Positions 12,391 through 24,769 of a stretch of DNA of 64,000 nt are shown one piece after another. A program made the translations under genes and the position numbers. This stretch comes from Ipomoea triloba (lineage: Eukaryota; Streptophyta; Magnoliopsida; Solanales; Convolvulaceae). The stretch is from NCBI RefSeq assembly GCF_003576645.1, contig NC_044920.1:4371338-4435337 (forward strand), in the 5' to 3' direction. The notes below the pieces were generated by a model. The model saw nothing but the letters and a program-made list of their open reading frames with translations. It had not been told where the DNA came from and made no database searches. Each line of letters begins with the position of its first letter. Within the stretch, counting starts at the first letter, position 1.

Positions 12391-12716
12391 CTCAAGCTCC
12401 TTCCACTTGAGGCAACTCATTTTGGTATATAAAAACTATATTAATAATACTATTACATATAAAAAAATGAATTTAAAAAATATAAAAAGGCATTAAATAA
12501 AATAAGCGATGTAAAAAAACTGGTTTAATAAATGAATAGTAAGGTAAAATGAAATCGATGGAGGTATTTAATAATATTTTAATGTACTTTTTAAATATAT
12601 GCATTTTATACAAAAAAATTAATTATAAATAGTATGATTTCCATTTTCCCCAACACTTTGATATACTTATTAAATAGTTCAGATTAATGTTTTTTTTTTT
12701 AACGAATGAACCAACC
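11345..12716. other. AT-rich intergenic sequence with TA microsatellite
   Basis: Contains poly-T tracts (11911-11922 and 12015-12029) and a (TA)n run at about 12341-12387. Nothing coding could be supported. Confidence 0.4.
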
Positions 12717-13327
12717 TTAGGCTATATTTGGCAAACCTAGCTGAAAGGTAGATGAAAGCTGAAAAATAGCTGAAAACTGAAAAGCTATAAGCTCGAAACT
12801 GAAATCTGAAGAGTTGTTAAGCTAGCTGTTATGCTTAAAAGTGTTTGGTAAAGTTAGCTTTTTGATAAGTTGATAAATGTAAAAAGACTAAAAATGACAT
12901 TTTTATACAATTTAAATAGTTTTAAATTTAAATAGGTTTGTTTATATATTAAAATATAAAATATGAAATCAATATATTTTAATAAAACATAAAGTAAGAA
13001 CATATATTTGAAAATATATAAAGTAAAACAAAATGTTTATAATTCATAAGATTAGTTCATACAAAAATTAATGTTCAAACACAAATGTCAAATTGAAATT
13101 ACAACCAAACATATTGAAGAGAAAATACCAAAAGGGTCTTAATTGAGAGGCGTAAATGATGTCATTTATTTAAAATAATAATGATAAAGATGGAAAAATT
13201 TAAAAACTACTAGCTTATTTTTAAGCTACTAGTTTATTTTGAGAACATTACCAAATAGAGCTTATAGCTTATTAGTAGCTTAAAATAAATTATAAGCTCC
13301 TAATAAGCTCTGCCAAACAGAGCCTTA
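12717..13327. mobile_element. PIF/Harbinger-type MITE
   Basis: Terminal inverted repeats GGCTATATTTGGCAAAC (left) and the complement of GGCTCTGTTTGGCAGAGC (right) bound 12720-13324, flanked by TTA on both sides (12717-12719 and 13325-13327). A 3-bp TTA duplication with ends of the GG...TTTGG type is characteristic of PIF/Harbinger (Tourist) elements. The interior repeats AGCT-rich words such as AGCTTATAGCTTATTAGTAG and has no coding capacity. Confidence 0.75.
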
Positions 13328-13624
13328 ATATATACAACTCGAACTACTATTAAACTCGTATATATAAGAGAACTCTCCTAATATATTTTATTTCATTCAA
13401 AAAAATTAAAACCAATACTTTATTTTTTTTTTTATAAAAAAAAACTAAATTTATTTTATTAAAACCATACACCACAAGTCTTTGATGATTATTACGTCCA
13501 CTTCCACTCTTAATTTTCCCAACCTGGACCAACTCTCTTATTCTAAAGTTGCATAAAAACAAACCTCATTCTAATATTTTAATTTAAAGAAGAAGAAGAA
13601 GAATTGGACCGACCAATTATATCG

Positions 13625-13892
13625 ATTGATAGTTATTGTGTGGACCCTTTGTGTGGACCACAGTTCAAAATAATGTCGTTTCACATCATCTTTTTCATGC
13701 AATTCACTACATAATGTATAGTATTCTAACTCATAAATTACATTATCTTACTCTAGAATTTTCATTATTCGAACACATAAGGTATATTACTCTAACACAT
13801 AAAATACATTATTCTAACTCATAAAATTTAACAACGTCGTTTTGGACCGTGGTCCACACACTTGACACGGCCTACACAATAATTTGCCTATA
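13625..13892. mobile_element. MITE with TTATTGTGTGGACC ends, copy 1
   Basis: The left end TTATTGTGTGGACC and right end (complement TTATTGTGTAGGCC) are inverted, and both lead into a TGGACCACxGTxCAAAA block. The interior repeats short CTAACxCATAA words. A relative lies at 56221-56605 in the opposite orientation. I could not define a clean TSD. Confidence 0.6.
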
Positions 13893-14379
13893 TTGAAAGT
13901 GTGAGCTATTATTTAGTCTTATTTTTCATGAAAAAAATACATCAGATCTGTAGTTGTTTGTTTCCATTAATTTTGTCACTGTCCAAAATTGACCGGCACC
14001 CATTAACGTCGTTGTCTTAGGTTGTCAAGAAAACTCCATTTTCACACTACCTCATTGCCATCCCCACGTTTTCAGTTATGTGTATATATATACTCTCCTC
14101 CAATCATATTTAATTAATCTCATTTTTTTTGCTCTTTAATTTGTCTGAAATTGATAGATGCTTAATCACACGCCCATTGATAAGTTAATTATTACAAAAA
14201 GTTGGATTAATCATGTCTTAAAAACAGAAATTCTTAAAATTATTGATTGAAAAGTTTTCGAATAAAAAACACTTAGGGTAATTAATTAGTTGATCGAAAA
14301 AAAGCAGATGATGATTTAAGTTGTGCAGAAAGAGTTGATTGGCTGATTAGATTTGTGCTGATATGTGGGTTTCACAAAT

Positions 14380-14413
<34 letters not shown>

Positions 14414-15761
14414 CTCAATCGTTGGGTTTACATGAAGAAATAAGTCAAATAACTGTGTTAATAATTAGACAAATTTGGTTATGTCAAATTGGTGAGTAGA
14501 ATTGTTTGTCTTTGAAAACGTTAAATGAATTTTGAGTTTAAATACATTTGGAATGAATTCTCGAGAGATAAAAATGTATGTTGATTTCCATTATGGTTTT
14601 GTCTTTTTTCAAAATTTTATTTGATTTTTTTTTTAATCTTGTAACTAATTAGTTTCAAGGGTGAACATGTAGACATTATATTGAATCATGAATAATGTTT
14701 CAAAATTCAAATAGTACAAATATTATGTCTATTTTTTCATTTTATTTTTCTTTGGGGATATTTTGGGTTTTCAACTTTTTTTTTTTTAAAATAATGTATA
14801 ATTACCTTCAAATTATCTCCCCTATATTGGGATGAAGATATTCTAAAGTGGTGACCGACAATGAGTACAAACACATAAAGATAATAAAATATATCACGTA
14901 GTGTCAACGTAACGCTTGTGTTGTGACAACTGTACACCTGCATATATAGTTTTACCAAAAAAAACACTATAAGATTGTCGTACTGTAAAAGTTTCAATTT
15001 AGTCGTTACAACCTGCTACATCTATACAATTTTATTGAATACAACACAATACCAGTGTTGTCATAAAATATGATTTCTATATATTTATTTCTTTATATTT
15101 GCCAGTTACGGCATGAAGCATAAATAATATCAGAAGGTGACATAACTAAAGAAAAAAATGCAAAGGAACAAAGAAAGAGTCACGTATGTCTCTCTTTCTC
15201 TTCTCTCTTTTATTTATTTATTAATTTAATTTAATTTAATTTAATTTAATTTAATTTTTTTTTGGAGTCCACGCATGTAGAGTACTATCAAATTGCCTGA
15301 CTCACCTAAACCACTAGTATAAATTTGTTAAGTAATCCATCACTTGTCCAATCTTTACAAAAGGAAAACAAATGGAGAAAATTAAATAAAGATATAAACA
15401 CAACTTTGTTTTGTTTTTTTTTTTTAATATAAAATATATACACACACATATACATATAGTTTTTAATGAATTGGTTATTTTTGCAAGAATCATAATATCA
15501 AAATTGTTAAATTTAATACGTGATATAAGCCTATATATATAAAAATAAATAACTTAAAATATTATTTACTATTAATCCGTGTCTAACTATCTATTACATA
15601 CATGTGTAAGAAATTTTAAGGTGCTAAATTACACCAATACTTTTTACATCGGGTATAATTCAAAAGTAAATGATAAAAATATTAAGTTTTTACATGATAT
15701 TGTGCGTTTGCATAGTACTCAATACAAAATTAAAATTTCCTCAATTTTTTTTCTTTTTTAA

Positions 15762-15823
<62 letters not shown>

Positions 15824-16028
15824 GTATAAGAAAAATTGAAGTCAATTGACACCATTGACTTTCCAATCATATATACACACACACTAGCATTTTGTGAAAT
15901 ATTGATAAATAAAAATAATTAAAAAATTTAGTTTAATAACAATGTAAACTATTTTCATAAATTTTATAATATATACATGAATAAATAAAATATCTATATC
16001 TATATTCTATAATACTAAGATATAATAC
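13893..16028. other. AT-rich intergenic sequence with simple repeats
   Basis: Includes a 30-base T run (14382-14411), a (TTTAA)n pentanucleotide array at about 15222-15255, and a long (TA)n array at about 15767-15818. Short frames have no recognisable features. Confidence 0.5.
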
Positions 16029-16341
16029 TAAGAGTGTGTTTGGTTGATAGGTTTTGGTATAAGATATGGGTATCAAAGTGATTGTTATTGTTTGGTTGAC
16101 CGGTTTTTAGAATACTATTATGGGTTTGGAATACCGATTAATTGAAAAATTCATACTCTTATTATTTATTAAATAAGGGTTTCATTTCCCTTCATCCTTT
16201 CTTCCCCAACTATTAATAATCATTCTCATTCCACCCTACTACCAAACATGCAAAATATTTTCACCAAAACCCATTACCCTTACCAAGTATTTGATACCCA
16301 TACCGATTCCGATTCTTATGTGCGAACCAAACACACCCTAA
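16029..16341. mobile_element. PIF/Harbinger-type MITE, family H1, copy A
   Basis: 16032-16338 (307 bp) begins GAGTGTGTTTGGTTGA and ends CGAACCAAACACACCC, flanked by TAA on both sides (16029-16031 and 16339-16341). Related copies lie at 43353-43827 and 60024-60321. All three share a GATTCCGATTC...ATGTGCGAACC right subterminal segment. Confidence 0.85.
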
Positions 16342-16444
16342 GATAGTACTCGCATATATTGGTATATATACACAAATAATATATGTATTAAATACACAAA
16401 CATATATGATTTACCATTAATAAAAATTTAAAACTAAAATACAT

Positions 16445-16894
16445 GGTTGAAAAAATCGCTAGGCCCTCCTCAGGAGCTCGAGGCGCCTAGGTAGGGATTA
16501 ATCGGCGCCTAGGCGCCCGTGTATTTTTTATTTTTTAAAAATTTATTTAATTTTAAGACTTGATAATTATAAACTATTTAATATTTTAGTATTCAAAAAT
16601 ATTTTAATAGTTAATACTAAAATATTAAATATTAATCTGAAAAATATTTAGAGTTTAACAATTTAGGGTTATTTCGCTCAAAATCATGCCATTTTTAGTG
16701 AAATAACCCATTTAAAAAAGAAGGGAACAACAACTAATCAGCCGACTAGGCGACCTAGTCGGTGCCTAGTCGGCGCTTAGGTAGCCTAGTCGGCCAACTG
16801 CCTAGACCACCAATTATGGTTATACGCTAGGCGGCTGACCAGCGCTTAGCGCTTAGGTGCCGATTAATCGGGGCCTAGGCGGGATTTTTGCAAC
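16445..16894. mobile_element. GC-rich terminal-inverted-repeat element, class uncertain
   Basis: The two ends are inverted and GC-rich: left TTGAAAAAATCGCTAGGC, right complement TTGCAAAAATCCCGCCTAGG. Both arms carry GGCGCCTAGGCGCC-like and CGATTAATCGG palindromes, while the centre is AT-rich. This fits a small foldback hAT- or Mutator-type element. I did not find a convincing TSD. Confidence 0.6.
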
Positions 16895-18500
16895 ATATTC
16901 TACAATTAAATTAATTATATAATGATTTTAATAAAATGATGATTAAAGAATAAGAAATAGGTATATGTGTATGGTAATAATGATGGAGTTATCAAATGTT
17001 AGATTTAAATACTACCGGTGTAAGCATAGTTTTGTCTAACAATAATGTAATAGAGATAATTTTGTCCAATAAAATTAAAGTGTACAACATTTAAAGTAAA
17101 AGGTATACTATTATTAGCATACAAAAAATGGACATAAACCAAGGATATAACATGAATTGATATTTATTATATTTTTAGATTAGATATATAATGAGAACTG
17201 TCACCCAGATAAAAATGACTTCAACATGCACTAAGTAATACCACAAAGTGCACTCCGTAATATGTAAAGTGCAACCTCTTATGTGCACTTCTATGTATCA
17301 TCGGATTCACTTTACAATTGTGCATGGTATATTTTAAAGTTTAAAATATTTATAGAAATGCCACAATGATTTTATCTTTTTCTCTTACTTTAAAATTGTC
17401 GATCTTCCCCACAACACCTAAGATCAATTCGCAGCGAGTCTCACAATATTCAATCCATATATATATACACACAATTTAGTGTAATAATGTTTAATTGAAA
17501 TTGAAAAACATATCTACCTTTTAGAAGTCTTTATTCACTTAAATTCTTCTTCAACTTTCTCCTTTTCTTTTTATTTTTCTATTGTGGTGGTAAGTGATGC
17601 CCATCCATGAAATTCATATTCTAAAAGTTTTAGCATCTACAAAAGAGAAGTCCTTTATCATGACACAAGCTTGGAGTAGTCTTGTAATATTGTCTAATCT
17701 TATATACTTTTTCCGCCAAAAATATCTTTTTATTTATTTTTAATCTTTTGATATTTTTCATTGAAATGATCACTACCACTACAAAACCCTATTTTATATT
17801 AGTACACATTCTTCCTCAAATTCAAATGCTATCATTAATCCTAAAATGTACAAGGGAAAATTCAAACCTAAAATCTCTATTTAGAGAATGATTCTGATGC
17901 TAGTTTAATTAATGTTAAATTCATTATACATGTTTCAACTGTGGACATTCTTTTAGACTAGTAATCTCTAATAATATTTTATTTATTGTTATGCTAAACA
18001 TGCATCGCCATAAATGTTTCTTTTTTTATTTGCGAGTGACGAGAAAAACCTACCACCACTATCCAAATGTATGCACTGGGTAAATTTTGTTCTTGTATAA
18101 TAGCTCGCAAACTATACATGAGTTAAACTGCACTAGAAAGACCCTAGAGAACGTTTGTCCGAGAGGTGTGTGGACATAAATTATTTCCTATTTATTATAC
18201 AGAGTTAAAGAAAATTTATCAAAACTAAAATTTTGTGATATTTATATACAGATATTATAATTTGTACTATCTTATAATGTAATAAAGGTATTAGAAAAAG
18301 TATAACATAGTCAAATATAAGACATTATTGCAAGAGTGCAAGGTATATTTTGCCCCCACCCCCAAGCACTCTACAAATGCCTTTTTTTTATTTTAACTCT
18401 CTTCTCAGTTCTCTCTCCATTTCCTAAATATTTTTAAAAGAAAAATTAAACATTTTGATATTCACTACCTAATCCCTTTGACCGTTCCTCCCCTTTATCC
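16895..18500. other. Intergenic sequence upstream of the NT-C2 gene
   Basis: AT-rich, with no supported coding region. 17210-17340 has several GTGCAC/AGTGCA words. It recalls the interior of the element at 36520-37230 but has no visible ends. Confidence 0.4.
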
Positions 18501-18512
18501 CCTTATATATAT
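18501..18512 (+). promoter_or_regulatory. Probable TATA element of the NT-C2 gene
   Basis: CTTATATATATA lies about 75-85 bases before the chosen ATG and is followed by a pyrimidine/purine-mixed leader. Position and sequence fit a plant TATA box. The transcription start was not determined. Confidence 0.45.
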
Positions 18513-18584
18513 ACAGAGAGATACACACGCTTACACAAAAAAGCTGAACATTTTGGTGTGTTCTTGAAATTTTGAAGCAAAAGA

Positions 18585-21500
18585 ATGGTGGGGATGATGA
18601 AGAAGTGGAGGCCATGGCCTCCACTGTCATCCAAGAAATTCGAGGCCAGGGTTGTTGTCCAGAGGGTGAAGGGTCTGAGCATATCAAAAGAGGCAGGTGT
18701 GGGTTGGGAGAGTGTCGAGAATTTGACGGTTGAGATCAAGTGGAAAGGGTCAGCAAAGATGAGCCCTTTGAGCTCCCTGAGGAAGAGGGGTGTGAGGAGG
18801 AATTTCACAAAGGGGGAGGCTTTGAGGGCTGTGGATGGGGTTGTTGAGTGGCATGAGGAGTTTCACTCTCTCTGCAATTTCTCTGCTCACAAGGGGGCTG
18901 AATTTCTGCCATGGGAGGTTGCTTTTACTGTCTTCAATGTGAGTTTTTCAATTGATTCTTTGTTTACACTATTGGGATTGGATTTCCTCTGATTCTTTGT
19001 TTCTTTCTATTTGGTTTAATTATGTGGGGGGTGGGTTATTGTCTTATTTATGTTATATGTCTTGACAAATAAATAAATAAAGAATCTGAGTGAAAAGATT
19101 GTGAAATTAGAGGAATATTTTGTGTCTGAAGCCTATTAACAACCAGGCTAGGGGTGGGAGGTTCTTTTGATCATACTCAAATTTCATGATTATATTATTA
19201 TATTATGCAATCCCAGCCTGGGGTTTGGGGGTGTTTGACTTTTAATTTATAGAAATTCTTTTGGTAATTGTGAATATCTGATAACATGTGAGTCTCTGCA
19301 TAATTTTGCTTTGCAAGAAATGAATGAATATATGATCATCATCCCATCTTGGGATTAGAGAGCTGCAGCCTGTAGTTGTCTGTCTTGTCAATTACTCAAC
19401 CACTAAACTGAACTCCCCAAAATCATGGCTTTTTTTTTTTTTTCTTCTTCCAAAGGTTGAATCCCCAACCCTAATGCCCCCACGCCCCGGCCCAGCATAG
19501 TACGTGGGAGGAGGTAAATCTCGATAATTTAGTGGCTTAGTCGACAGTGTTAAATGCCGGTGCACACAAGGGATCTGCCCACTTTAGGCATAATCCTGGC
19601 TATTGTCGAGTTTCGAACCTTAGTCTCTTCTCCCCTGTCTATTGAACCACTGAGCTAAGCCCGTGCGGGCAATCATGGCTTGTTCTTTATGGACTAGTAG
19701 CTGTATCTTCTGGAATAAACTATTTGGATTTGCATAAGTATATCCATTGAATTGCAGGAAAAAAACAAAAAAAAGAGCCTTTGTGCCAATCCAGCCAGCT
19801 GGAGTAAACTAAACCGGTTTAATTTCCTAAGTTAATTCATGGAATCTATCTGTCAATTGTTGGTACTAGAGGTTAAATTATTCTTGGCAATTTTGTATGC
19901 AAATGAATGGGCACTTTACCTAATTTTCCCCTTTTTTAATATCAGTAATCCCCTTTCTTGTGCACTCGTGTCCTGTTATGTAAAAAGCAAGTTTGGTATG
20001 TGTTACCATTAAGAAGATACTGTTAGCCACATGAACTGCAATTAGATTTTTTTTTTTTTTTTTTGAACTTTACACAGTCAGGCCTACCATTGGAGTTTTC
20101 GATAATCTTTAATAGTGATGTTATTGACTGTGAAATTAATATTTTTTTAATTTCCCTTCGTTTTACCTAATTTCTGTATAAGTGTATAGTACTCCATAAC
20201 TTTCTGGTAATTGTTGATCAGATCAAGAACCTAAAAGCATGTGAGTTTGTTTAGCGAATTTTATTTCTTCCAAGCGAAAGAAATGACGGCTGGGCTGCTA
20301 GGAAATAGACTATGATCAGCGTATTTCTGAGATACGGGAATCAAAATTGATCTTCATTAGACTTTTCATTGATGAGCTTGTAATCAATCTAGTTACTTCT
20401 TATTTGACCATCTGTGGTTTTAATTAATTTGTGTGTGTGGTTAGATCCTCTCGCTTACTGTCTCTCATGGTGCATTCACTGTTCTTATGTATAGGGCTTG
20501 AGCATTGGACCGACTACCAAGGTGCCCGCTATTGCCACTGCAACATTAAACCTTGCAGAATATGCTTCGTCTGCTAAAGAGAAAGACATCGAGATTAGCG
20601 TTCCACTGGAAGTCTCTTCTAGTTTGTGTATTCAGAGCAGTCCTGTACTTTGTGTAAGCACTATTAAGACTTAGACTCCCCTACATACCAATCTTCCATT
20701 GCTATTGTTATTGTTATTGTTGCCTTCTCTGTAGTACTCAGGGTTATTTTTGCCCTCCATATTCTAAAACGTTTATCATGCATGCTGCAGCTGTCTCTTA
20801 ACCTCGTGGAACTGAGAAATGTTCATGAAGCTTCTTCAGAAACGACGCAGAAACCTGTTCCTGTCATGACACATCCCGCACTTGGAGAAGTATTGCATGA
20901 CAAAATTGCTGCCTCTCCTTTGAGAGCCGGTCTTGAAAAGGTTAAAATTTTTAAGGGTTTATCCTCTCGAGGACACAAGAAGACATGCCATGAAGATGAG
21001 GGGAGCGATTCCAGGAGCCCGGTCAGAAGCGAGGACAGCTACCCTGTAGACACAGACTCATTTGGTGACTCGGACGAATTAGGGGAATCCGAGGAAGGAA
21101 CTGAGGATAGCAATATGAGGAAGTCCTTCAGTTATGAAGCACTGGCTTACGCAAACCATGCTGGAGGGCTGTACTATTCTAATACTAGTGGCAGTGAAGA
21201 TGAAGATTTGATCTATTATAGCCATCAAAAATCGGATTCCGAGGATGCAACTAGATCAGCACTTGATCAATCAACGCGGCAGAGTTCAAAACGCGGGATT
21301 CTACCCTGGGGCAAGAGGAGATTGAGCTTTAAATCTCCTAAGAGCAAAGGGGAACCACTATTGAAGAAACATTATGGAGAGGAAGGCGGTGATGATATTG
21401 ATTTCGATCGCAGACAGCTTAGCTCCTCAGATGAGTCTTCCACTGTAAGTTCCGGTCTTTGGTTTTACTTTACACAGCTAGCTAACAGCTTCTAGTAGAT

Positions 21501-22719
21501 TTGCTTCTTAAGAGTAGTAACATAACTTTTCTTTTAGTAGACTCTAAAATCCCGAGCATGGTAAACTGTATTGTATATTGACATGACAGTGATTTTAATG
21601 CATATATCATTGGTGAAGCAGGGCAAAACTGGAAAGGGTTCAACTGAAGCTCAATCTCCTGTCTCTGAATTTGGAGATGATAATTTTGCTGTTGGAAGCT
21701 GGGAATCAAAGGAGATCGTAAGCCGTGATGGAGAAATGAAACTAAAATCTCAGGTATTTTTTGCTTCCATTGATCAACGCGATGAACAAGCCGCAGGAGA
21801 AAGTGCGTGTACAGCCCTGGTTGCCGTGATTGCTGATTGGTTTCATATCAACCGCAAAGAGCTGCCCATCAAGTCTCAACTTGACAGCCTCATTCGGGAA
21901 GGTTCACTGGAGTGGAGGAAGCTGTGTGAAAACGAGAGCTATAGGGAGCGTTTCCCAGACAAGCATTTTGATCTCGAGACAGTCCTGCAAGCTAAAGTTC
22001 GCCCGCTATCAGTATCCCAAGAGAAGTCCTTCATTGGGTTCTTTCACCCCGAAGGAATCGAAGATGAAGGGTTCGATTTCCTCAAAGGCGCCATGTCCTT
22101 TGACAACATTTGGGACGAAATTTCGAAACCCTGTCTTCAAGACAACATTGCCAGTGGCGACTCTTTGGTCTACATTGTAAGCTGGAACGACCACTTCTTC
22201 GTACTGAAGGTAGAGCAAGACGCATACTACATCATCGACACATTGGGCGAGCGCCTTTACGAGGGCTGCAATCAAGCCTATATCCTCAAGTTCGACCGAG
22301 ACACAACAATTTCGCGGTTGGCTAAGGAGACTGAACAAGCCGAAGACAAACCGGGTAGTGATAAAAACGAGCAAAACGACACAAAGGAAGCTGCTTCGGA
22401 AGGGAAAATGATAGTTAGCACTATCACCAGCGCCTCTGATAAAAAGGAGGGAGAATCAACCAACGACGAAGAGCCCAAAGAAAGCGAGCAAGAAGCAATT
22501 ATGTGCAGAGGTCGCGAGGCTTGCAAAGAGTACATTAAGAGCTTCTTGGCCGCTATCCCCATCCGGGAATTACAAGTTGATCTCAAGAAGGGGTTGATGG
22601 CATCTACACCTCTTCATCAACGCCTTCAAATCGAATTTCACTATACAAAGAGCCTGGAGTTACCTTCACTACATCTGACTGCTAATCCCTCAGAAGCACA
22701 ATCAGTTTTAGCAGAGTAA
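18585..22719 (+). CDS. NT-C2 (EEIG1/EHBP1-type) domain protein, four exons
   Basis: Four exons join in phase 0: 18585-18938, 20495-20653, 20791-21444 and 21622-22719, each with GT..AG introns, giving 754 aa. Residues ~10-185 form the N-terminal C2-like domain (KKFEARVVVQRVKGLSIS, then the GLSIGP and LSLNLVEL strands split over three exons). Residues ~200-390 are acidic and Ser-rich, probably disordered. The C-terminal ~350 residues are a conserved plant block (QRDEQAAGESACTALVAVIADWF, LIREGSLEWRKLCENESY, FFHPEG), then an acidic linker and a final CRGREACKEYIKSFLAAIPIRELQ segment. NT-C2 domains are thought to bind membranes. The plant family is poorly characterised (I recall At5g04860-type proteins), so no enzymatic role is claimed. 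Intron 1 (1556 bp) holds a SINE. The ATG starts the first conserved block. Confidence 0.92.
19421..19681 (-). repeat. tRNA-derived SINE, family B, with exact TSD, in intron 1
   Basis: 19432-19670 is bounded by a perfect 11-bp direct duplication AATCATGGCTT (19421-19431 and 19671-19681). On the minus strand it begins GCCCGCACGGGCTTAGCTCA (box A), carries GGTTCGAAACTC (box B), and ends in an A tract (plus-strand T run from 19431). It lies antisense in intron 1 of the NT-C2 gene. The intact TSD suggests a fairly recent insertion. Confidence 0.9.
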
Positions 22720-23510
22720 GTGCTTACCCCCCATCCAGTTAATAGTAGTATATACCTAACCTAAACCCTCTTTTCCCTTCTGTGTTTATACAGTATGTTG
22801 TCTATACTGCAATGTCCATTTGGTGGGGTTTAATATTTGCTAAAGGGCATGTCTTGTTTATCTTTCTCTCTTGTTTTTTGGGCACATAAATATGAAGCCT
22901 CTTTGCTGGCACTTTTTTTCCCCTTTAAGAGGATGTATATGTAAATGACTGAAGTTAGATCAGAGTAAACTCAGCATATGAGTTTTTGTTCTCTCAAAGA
23001 GAGATGGTGGGTGTTTAAATGTTGTCATGAATAAATTTTATTTTTACTTGGAGTTTAATAGAAACCATTGTCCTGAAGTATAAAAAAATGACCACATGTA
23101 GTCTTCTGTTAGCAAAGACCTTAAATTGAAGGGCAAACATATCATTCTATGTACATCTTCTTTCTTTTAATCTTAAGACATATATGCAAGTAGTGGAGTA
23201 ATTGCAAACCATTAAGAAAAGTACTAATGATCAAATATGCTATCGAACAACACACGAAATTGCAATTAAACTTAAAATGATTTATTTATTTGGTCTCTGT
23301 GACAATATGGTTACCTTATTAAAAATTAATTATTTAAATTTATTTAAAAATTTGAAATATGCGTCAAATAACAAAACTGCAATTGAATCATTGAACAATA
23401 CAAAAATCATGCCATTGAACTTAAAATGACATGTTTACCCAGTATTTGCTAATATGGCTATTTTATTAAAAAATATTTTTTAAAAAATAAAATAACTCAA
23501 CCCCTTCCCC
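22720..23510. other. 3' flank of the NT-C2 gene and AT-rich spacer
   Basis: The first ~300 bases should contain the 3' untranslated region, and an AATAAA-like word ATGAATAAATT occurs near 23028. From 23150 on there is no recognisable gene. ATTGCAATTAAACTTAAAATGA-like text near 23260 is echoed near 23380-23430 as a weak direct repeat. Confidence 0.4.
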
Positions 23511-23514
23511 CTTT

Positions 23515-23569
23515 TGTCTCTGGCTTAGAGACAGCAAACCCTCTCTTCGTCTTTGGTCAAAGACGAAGA
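23515..23569. other. Two adjacent perfect hairpins
   Basis: TGTCTCT (23515-23521) pairs with AGAGACA (23527-23533). TCTTCGTCTTTG (23544-23555) pairs with CAAAGACGAAGA (23558-23569) over 12 bp with a 2-base spacer. They lie just outside the LTR-like end of the copia remnant. Function is unknown. Confidence 0.6.
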
Positions 23570-23587
23570 CATCTCTTTGTTGGAGAC

Positions 23588-23843
23588 GTAGAATAAATGA
23601 AGGGAACTATGTATTGATATGTCCACTGTATACGGATGATGACACTATTTATATAAATCCTAGTGCTAGACAAAACAAACTAAACCATTAGTTTGTATTA
23701 ACTTGGTTTTGTATTCCTAATGTTAATAAAAGTTAGTTTTTTTTTAAAAAAAAAAACAAAAAACAAAACCATTAGTTCAAAATTTGAAAACTAAGGCGGA
23801 GAGTAATGCTCTCAACCCATTCCTCAATACTCTCTATCACTCT
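23588..23843 (-). repeat. LTR remnant, probable 3' LTR of the minus-strand copia element
   Basis: It shares text with 29692-29980: ATGACACTATTTA, CTAGACAAAACAAACTAAAC, AATTTGAAAACTAAG and TCAATACTCTCT occur in the same order. The copies there sit next to a primer-binding site, so this one is best read as the downstream LTR of the same element family. A 36-nt insertion-like A/T tract interrupts it near 23735-23770. Confidence 0.6.
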
Positions 23844-23907
23844 CCCTTAAACTGGAACATAAATATCGATCATGGCCAGATTGTTACAAATATATCAAGC
23901 ACCTCCC

Positions 23908-23995
23908 AATCTCCTATACCTTTTTGGGTTATCGAGCACCTCCCGATCTCCTATACCTTTTTGGGTTATCGAGCACCTCCCATTCTCCAGGTATA
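23908..23995. repeat. 37-38 bp tandem repeat inside the copia RT remnant
   Basis: The unit TATACCTTTTTGGGTTATCG with GAGCACCTCCC is repeated about two and a half times. On the minus strand it falls in the reverse transcriptase segment after the primer-grip region, so it is a later slippage event in a dead gene. Confidence 0.75.
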
Positions 23996-24388
23996 AGTTT
24001 GACACTTTGATCCATAAGCATGTCTCATGGCTTTTACCATAGCAATCTAGTATCTTCCAACAAATCTTACAGATACTTCCTTTGTGAAAGGACTATACCT
24101 TTCTTAGATTGAGCAACTTCGATCCCCAATAAATATTTCAGCACTCCCAAGTCTTTGGTATGGAACCTATCTTTGAGGAAGACTTGAGAGCATCAATCTC
24201 TCCTACATCATTTCATGTGATCACTATATCAACAACATAAACTATCAACACAACACATCCACAATTAGTATGTTTAAAGAAGACACTATGATCACATTCA
24301 CTCCTTTTCATTCCAAATTCAATAATTACACCACTAAACCTTCAAAACCACGCACGCGGAAATTGTTTTAAGCCATACAGAGATTTCT

Positions 24389-24769
24389 TCAACCTAAACA
24401 CCTTCTCATACTCCCCCTGGATAACAAACCAGGTTGTTTCTCAATGTAAAACTCTTCAGTTATGGTACCGTGAAGAAAAACATTATTTACATCTAGTTGA
24501 TACAAAGGCCAGGGATTAGTAGCAGCTAAAGAGATAATGATACGAACTAATGTTAACTTAGCCACTGGAGAAAAAATCTCTGAGTAGTCCACATCATACG
24601 TTTGTGCATATCTCTTGGCTACCAAACAAGCCTTTAACCGAGAAACAGAGCCATCAGGATTTGTTTTGACCACATATACCCACTTACACCCTATAACAAC
24701 CTTACCAGCTGGGAGAGGAACAAGATCCCAAGTCTTGTTTTCCTCGAGGGCTTCCATTTCTTCATCCAC
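24389..24769 (-). pseudogene. Ty1/copia reverse transcriptase fragment (RVT_2)
   Basis: A 126-aa open segment from the N-terminal half of copia reverse transcriptase. It holds MDEEMEALEENKTWDLVPLP (the usual start of the domain), the GCKWVYVVK strand, the PVAKLTLVRI segment and QLDVNNVFLHGTITEEFYIE. The usual DVNNAFLNG is altered to DVNNVFLHG. The frame then runs out, and the rest of the domain continues in other frames towards 23900. No intact polyprotein surrounds it. Confidence 0.85.

Noticed and set aside
18503..18808. Minus-strand frame of 101 aa opposite exon 1 of the NT-C2 gene
   Set aside because: It is the shadow of a conserved plus-strand exon and has no family features.
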